A DNA stretch of 8,552 nucleotides from RPQJ01 sp036277615 (GTDB lineage: Bacteria > Pseudomonadota > Gammaproteobacteria > Steroidobacterales > Steroidobacteraceae). The stretch covers positions 1 to 8,552 of the forward strand of contig DASUMQ010000346.1 of the NCBI GenBank assembly GCA_036277615.1, read 5' to 3'. Positions 6,358-8,552 of this stretch are shown here, one piece after another. Position numbers and translations under genes: made by a program. Below the pieces are notes generated by a model. The model was given only the letters and a program-made list of their open reading frames with translations, ran no database searches and was not told where the DNA came from. Within the stretch, counting starts at the first letter, position 1, and every line of letters starts with the position of its first letter.

Positions 6358-7724
6358 AGCATGGCCTCCCAGATGTCGATCTGGTCGTGGAAGGCCTTCA
6401 CGCCGATCCGCTCGTTCAGCCCGTGCGCGCCGAGCGGCTCGCCCATGTAACCCCACAGGCCGCCGACGCCATACGTGGGGATGCCGGCGGAGCGAATGTA
6501 GATCGCGTCGGTGGCCCCAGCCGACATGCTCGGCACGACCGGCGCGTCAGGGAATTTTCCGGCGACCGCATTGCGATAGGCGGTCATGACGTCCTCGCGC
6601 ACCGGGCTTGGTTCGGCCCATTGACCGCCGTCGACGAGTTCGACCTCGACCTCCTTGCCCGCGATCGACCGCAGTTCCTCGAGCACTTCCTCGGTCTTCA
6701 CGCCGGGGAAGATCCGGCAATTGACGTTCGCTTCCGCGCGTTGCGGCAGCGCATTCGCCGCGTGGCCGCCCGTGACCTGGGTCGCGACACAGCGAGTACG
6801 CGTGTAGCCGGGTTCGTTGAGTTCGACGAGGTCGGCTTTCTCGAGGTTGGTCGGGTCGTCGAGCCAGGCCTTGACGGTCTCGCCCCACGCGCCCTGGTCC
6901 TTGGACGCGACGGACTCGAAGTAGGCGCGGCTCGCGTCGTTGAGCATCGGCGTAAAACGGTACTCCTCGAGCGCCTTGAGCGCGGCCGCGAGCTGGTAGA
7001 TCGCGTTGTCGGTCCGCGGTGCCGAGCTGTGACCACCGCGGTTGGTCGTCATCAGGCGAAAGTCCGCGTAGGTCTTCTCGGCGACCTGCACGTAAAAGCC
7101 TTCGACGCGGCCGTCCTTGTAGACGCTGCCGCCGCCGGAGTCGGAGTTCAGCGCGTATTCGGCGTCGATGAGCGACCGCCATTCGGTCGCCGCGAGCCGG
7201 GCCGCGTCCTGTTGCGTCTCCTCGTCGCCGGTGAACAGCACCACGATGTCACGTCCCGGTTCGAAACCGGACGCGCGCAGACGCGCGAGGCTCGACACGA
7301 TGGCAACGACGCCCGCCTTGTTGTCGCTCGCGCCGCGCGCCCAGTAGTAGCCGTCGGCCTCGCGGAACGTGAACGGGTCGCGGACCCAGTCGGAGCGTCG
7401 CGCCTCGACGACGTCCATGTGTGCGAGCAGCAGGATCGGCTTGCGGCCGGACGGTCGTTTCGCCGGCCATCGCACGATCATCGATTGCGTGTCGCCGTGC
7501 GTCTTGACGGTGATGTCCTTGATGCCGGCCTTGCGGAACTCGGCCGACAGCAACTGCACGAGTCGCGGCATCTCGCCGCGCCCGGCCACCGTGGGGATCT
7601 CCACGACCTTGCGGAACAACTCGCGTTCCGCCTCGCCACGTCGCCGCGACTCGGGGTCTCCCGGTTGTGCCGCAGCCTGCAGCGAGCACAAAACGACTCC
7701 GAGCACGAGGGCCGTACGCAGCAT
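6339..7724 (-). CDS. Secreted M20-family zinc metallopeptidase
   Basis: The 461-residue protein is an M20 peptidase (dipeptidase/carboxypeptidase-like aminoacyl hydrolase). An N-terminal signal peptide, MLRTALVLGVVLCSLQAAA, predicts export by Sec with cleavage near Ala19; Cys13 is not in a lipobox. The metal and catalytic residues are all in place: His102 and Asp104 (AHMDVVE), Asp134 (ASDNKAG), Glu168-Glu169 (GDEETQQ), Asp195 (NSDSGGG) and His434 (GAHGLNER). A dimerisation lid domain lies between about 215 and 330 and includes GGHSS (His232). The substrate is unknown; small peptides in the periplasm are likely. The ATG at 7724 is chosen because it starts the signal peptide. The frame is open further upstream to 7826 but would put a basic, proline-rich stretch, and the terminator of the preceding gene, inside the protein. 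Ribosome binding is weak (GGGA at 7732-7735). Confidence 0.94.
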   Translation of the reverse strand: MLRTALVLGVVLCSLQAAAQPGDPESRRRGEAERELFRKVVEIPTVAGRGEMPRLVQLLSAEFRKAGIKDITVKTHGDTQSMIVRWPAKRPSGRKPILLLAHMDVVEARRSDWVRDPFTFREADGYYWARGASDNKAGVVAIVSSLARLRASGFEPGRDIVVLFTGDEETQQDAARLAATEWRSLIDAEYALNSDSGGGSVYKDGRVEGFYVQVAEKTYADFRLMTTNRGGHSSAPRTDNAIYQLAAALKALEEYRFTPMLNDASRAYFESVASKDQGAWGETVKAWLDDPTNLEKADLVELNEPGYTRTRCVATQVTGGHAANALPQRAEANVNCRIFPGVKTEEVLEELRSIAGKEVEVELVDGGQWAEPSPVREDVMTAYRNAVAGKFPDAPVVPSMSAGATDAIYIRSAGIPTYGVGGLWGYMGEPLGAHGLNERIGVKAFHDQIDIWEAMLRELAR

Positions 7725-7754
7725 GTGAGATTCCCGCAGAAGAAATGTCGGCGA

Positions 7755-7784
7755 AGGGTAGGGGGCCGGCGCCGGGATCCGCAA
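7755..7784 (-). promoter_or_regulatory. Weak candidate sigma70-like promoter of the M20 peptidase gene
   Basis: Read on the minus strand, TTGCGG (7779-7784) and TACCCT (7755-7760) are 18 nt apart, with transcription expected near 7747, about 23 nt before the ATG. A perfect 10-bp palindrome, CCGGCGCCGG (7766-7775), fills the spacer and could bind a regulator or be chance in GC-rich DNA. The gene needs its own promoter because a strong terminator lies just upstream. The box matches are modest. Confidence 0.28.
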
Positions 7785-7812
7785 CTGCTTCTTCCGGGGC
7801 AGTCGGCGCAAC

Positions 7813-7848
7813 AAAAAAAAGCCCATCGCCCGCGAGGGAGCGATGGGC
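7813..7848 (-). terminator. Rho-independent terminator of the EF-hand gene
   Basis: A perfect 9-bp stem (GCCCATCGC at 7821-7829 with GCGATGGGC at 7840-7848) closes a 10-nt loop. On the minus strand it is followed directly by eight T residues (7813-7820). It begins 16 nt after the stop codon of the EF-hand gene and separates that gene from the M20 peptidase gene. This is the clearest terminator in the window. Confidence 0.93.
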
Positions 7849-7864
7849 GTTGCGACGAGCGGGT

Positions 7865-8518
7865 TTACTGGCCCGCGGTGTCGGGAGGCGTGGTGGCGGG
7901 TTCTTCGCTCGTGGCCGGCGCCGTCGCCGGCGCAGCCGCCGGTGCGGTCGGCGCCGCTGGCTCGGCGGTCGGGGTCGGTGCCGTCGACGGCGTGCCTGCG
8001 CCCTGGTCGGCGTCCATGCGGGCCTTCTGCGACTCGTGCCAGGTCCGGATCTCGTCGCGCGACAGTTTCTTGTCACGGTCGACGTCGATCTCCTCGAAGC
8101 GGTTCGCCAGCGTCGGCGAAGCCTTCTCGAACTCGGACTTCGACAGCGACTCGTCGCCGTCGGAGTCGGCGTTCATCCACGGCTCCGTCGTGGTCGCGGT
8201 CGTCTGATCGCCCTCGCCGGGCCCGGTGGTCGGCGTGGAGGTCGACGTCGACGTCGGCTTCGCTGGATCGTCACCCACGGTTCCGGACGAATACGGGTAA
8301 TACGAGCCGCTCGAGGATTTCTCGTCGATGTTGCTGCGGACGTCTCCGACGCTATCGTTGCCACCGCTGGTGGCAGTGCCGGTGTTGGCGGCCTCGGGCG
8401 TCTGCGCGGGCGCCTGGGAGGTGGGCTGCGGCTCCGGGGCCTGCGACGGGTTGGCGTGCGCCGCGGCGGCGCCCAATAGAACGGATGAAATGACGGCGGC
8501 GAGTGTGGTCTTCCGCAT
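7865..8518 (-). CDS. Secreted EF-hand calcium-binding protein with Pro/Ala/Thr-rich arms
   Basis: The 217-residue protein starts with a Sec signal peptide (MRKTTLAAVISSVLLGAAAAHA, cleavage near residue 22). A low-complexity stretch rich in P, S, T, Q and G (about 24-112) follows, including a TSTSTSTPTT run. Two EF-hand loops are canonical at all calcium positions: 118-129 (Asp118, 120, 122, Ser124, Ser126, Glu129) and 145-156 (Asp145, 147, 149, Lys151, Ser153, Glu156). A Pro/Ala/Thr tail (about 175-217) ends the protein. It should be exported to the periplasm or beyond and bind calcium as a paired EF-hand; no enzyme domain is visible. The start is firm because a perfect AAGGAGG lies 8 nt upstream. 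The gene appears to be transcribed alone, with its own terminator at 7813-7848. Its promoter is mostly outside the window. The specific role is unknown. Confidence 0.92.
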   Translation of the reverse strand: MRKTTLAAVISSVLLGAAAAHANPSQAPEPQPTSQAPAQTPEAANTGTATSGGNDSVGDVRSNIDEKSSSGSYYPYSSGTVGDDPAKPTSTSTSTPTTGPGEGDQTTATTTEPWMNADSDGDESLSKSEFEKASPTLANRFEEIDVDRDKKLSRDEIRTWHESQKARMDADQGAGTPSTAPTPTAEPAAPTAPAAAPATAPATSEEPATTPPDTAGQ

Positions 8519-8526
8519 GGCGATAC

Positions 8527-8533
8527 CCTCCTT
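8527..8533 (-). promoter_or_regulatory. Consensus Shine-Dalgarno of the EF-hand gene
   Basis: Read on the minus strand, AAGGAGG sits exactly 8 nt before the ATG at 8518. It is the only full-consensus site in the window and fixes the start. It suggests strong translation, unlike the weak or absent sites of the other genes. Confidence 0.85.
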
Positions 8534-8552
8534 GGTGGGGCGTGTCCTGTTG

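Noticed and set aside
5161..6450. Second + strand frame of 429 codons inside the CoA-transferase gene
   Set aside because: It is almost pure R/A/G/P composition typical of a shifted frame, while the overlapping frame carries full family motifs including the catalytic Glu.
7686..7724. Lipoprotein signal (Cys13) in the M20 peptidase leader
   Set aside because: The residues before the Cys (VVL) do not fit a lipobox; an Ala-Ala-Ala cleavage site follows, as in an ordinary signal peptide.
6387..8207. Open + strand frame of 606 codons antisense to the peptidase and EF-hand genes
   Set aside because: It mirrors two genes with clear families on the other strand, runs through a strong terminator, and its translation is Arg/Val/Asp-rich with no recognisable motif. 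GC-rich codon bias produces such frames.
8241..8256. Tandem GTCGAC units as a possible regulatory repeat
   Set aside because: They encode the TSTSTST run in the EF-hand protein's linker and are explained by the coding repeat.
7667..8479. + strand frame of 270 codons opposite the EF-hand gene
   Set aside because: Arg/Gly-rich low-complexity translation antisense to a gene with signal peptide, EF-hands, Shine-Dalgarno and terminator.

Overview
The window is about two-thirds G+C or higher, densely coded, and uses GTG starts and overlapping stop/start codons freely. A high-GC proteobacterium is the best guess. The rhodanese-first MoeB fusion, the secreted M20 peptidase and the EF-hand protein would suit Xanthomonadales-like Gammaproteobacteria, but this is a judgement from protein style and no phylogeny was run.

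Bases 1-4883 (+ strand) are a molybdenum-cofactor and sulfur-transfer cluster. In order: a 5'-truncated moeA (molybdate insertion), moaB (molybdopterin adenylylation), a cytoplasmic six-Asp-box beta-propeller protein of unknown role, a divergent yqeC-like gene (maturation of Mo hydroxylases), a CysO/MoaD-type sulfur carrier ending in Gly-Gly, and an E1-like activating enzyme fused to an N-terminal rhodanese. Most are joined by overlaps (GTGA, 8 nt, ATGA) or short gaps. The exception is the sulfur-carrier gene: it follows a 52-nt gap, has no Shine-Dalgarno, and has a near-consensus -10 box placed so that transcription would start on its ATG. The cluster therefore probably contains a second, leaderless promoter.

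The first two enzymes finish Mo-cofactor assembly. The last two load sulfur on a carrier: the E1 adenylates the C-terminal glycine and the rhodanese supplies sulfane sulfur. moaA, moaC and moaE are absent. The carrier resembles the mycobacterial cysteine-biosynthesis carrier CysO more than classical MoaD. The YqeC-like protein suggests that a molybdenum hydroxylase lies near, outside the window.

Bases 4884-5026 hold an imperfect inverted repeat just after the E1 stop and no gene. Bases 5027-6322 (+) encode a family-I CoA-transferase of the 4-hydroxybutyrate/acetyl-CoA hydrolase type with its catalytic Glu. It converges, with a 16-nt gap, on a secreted M20 zinc peptidase (6339-7724, - strand).

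Upstream of the peptidase on the - strand lies a clear Rho-independent terminator (7813-7848). It ends the last gene, a secreted protein with two EF-hands flanked by Pro/Ala/Thr-rich arms (7865-8518, -), which has a perfect Shine-Dalgarno. No tRNA, rRNA, CRISPR, insertion sequence or phage gene was seen, and no stretch over 300 bases lacks a gene.
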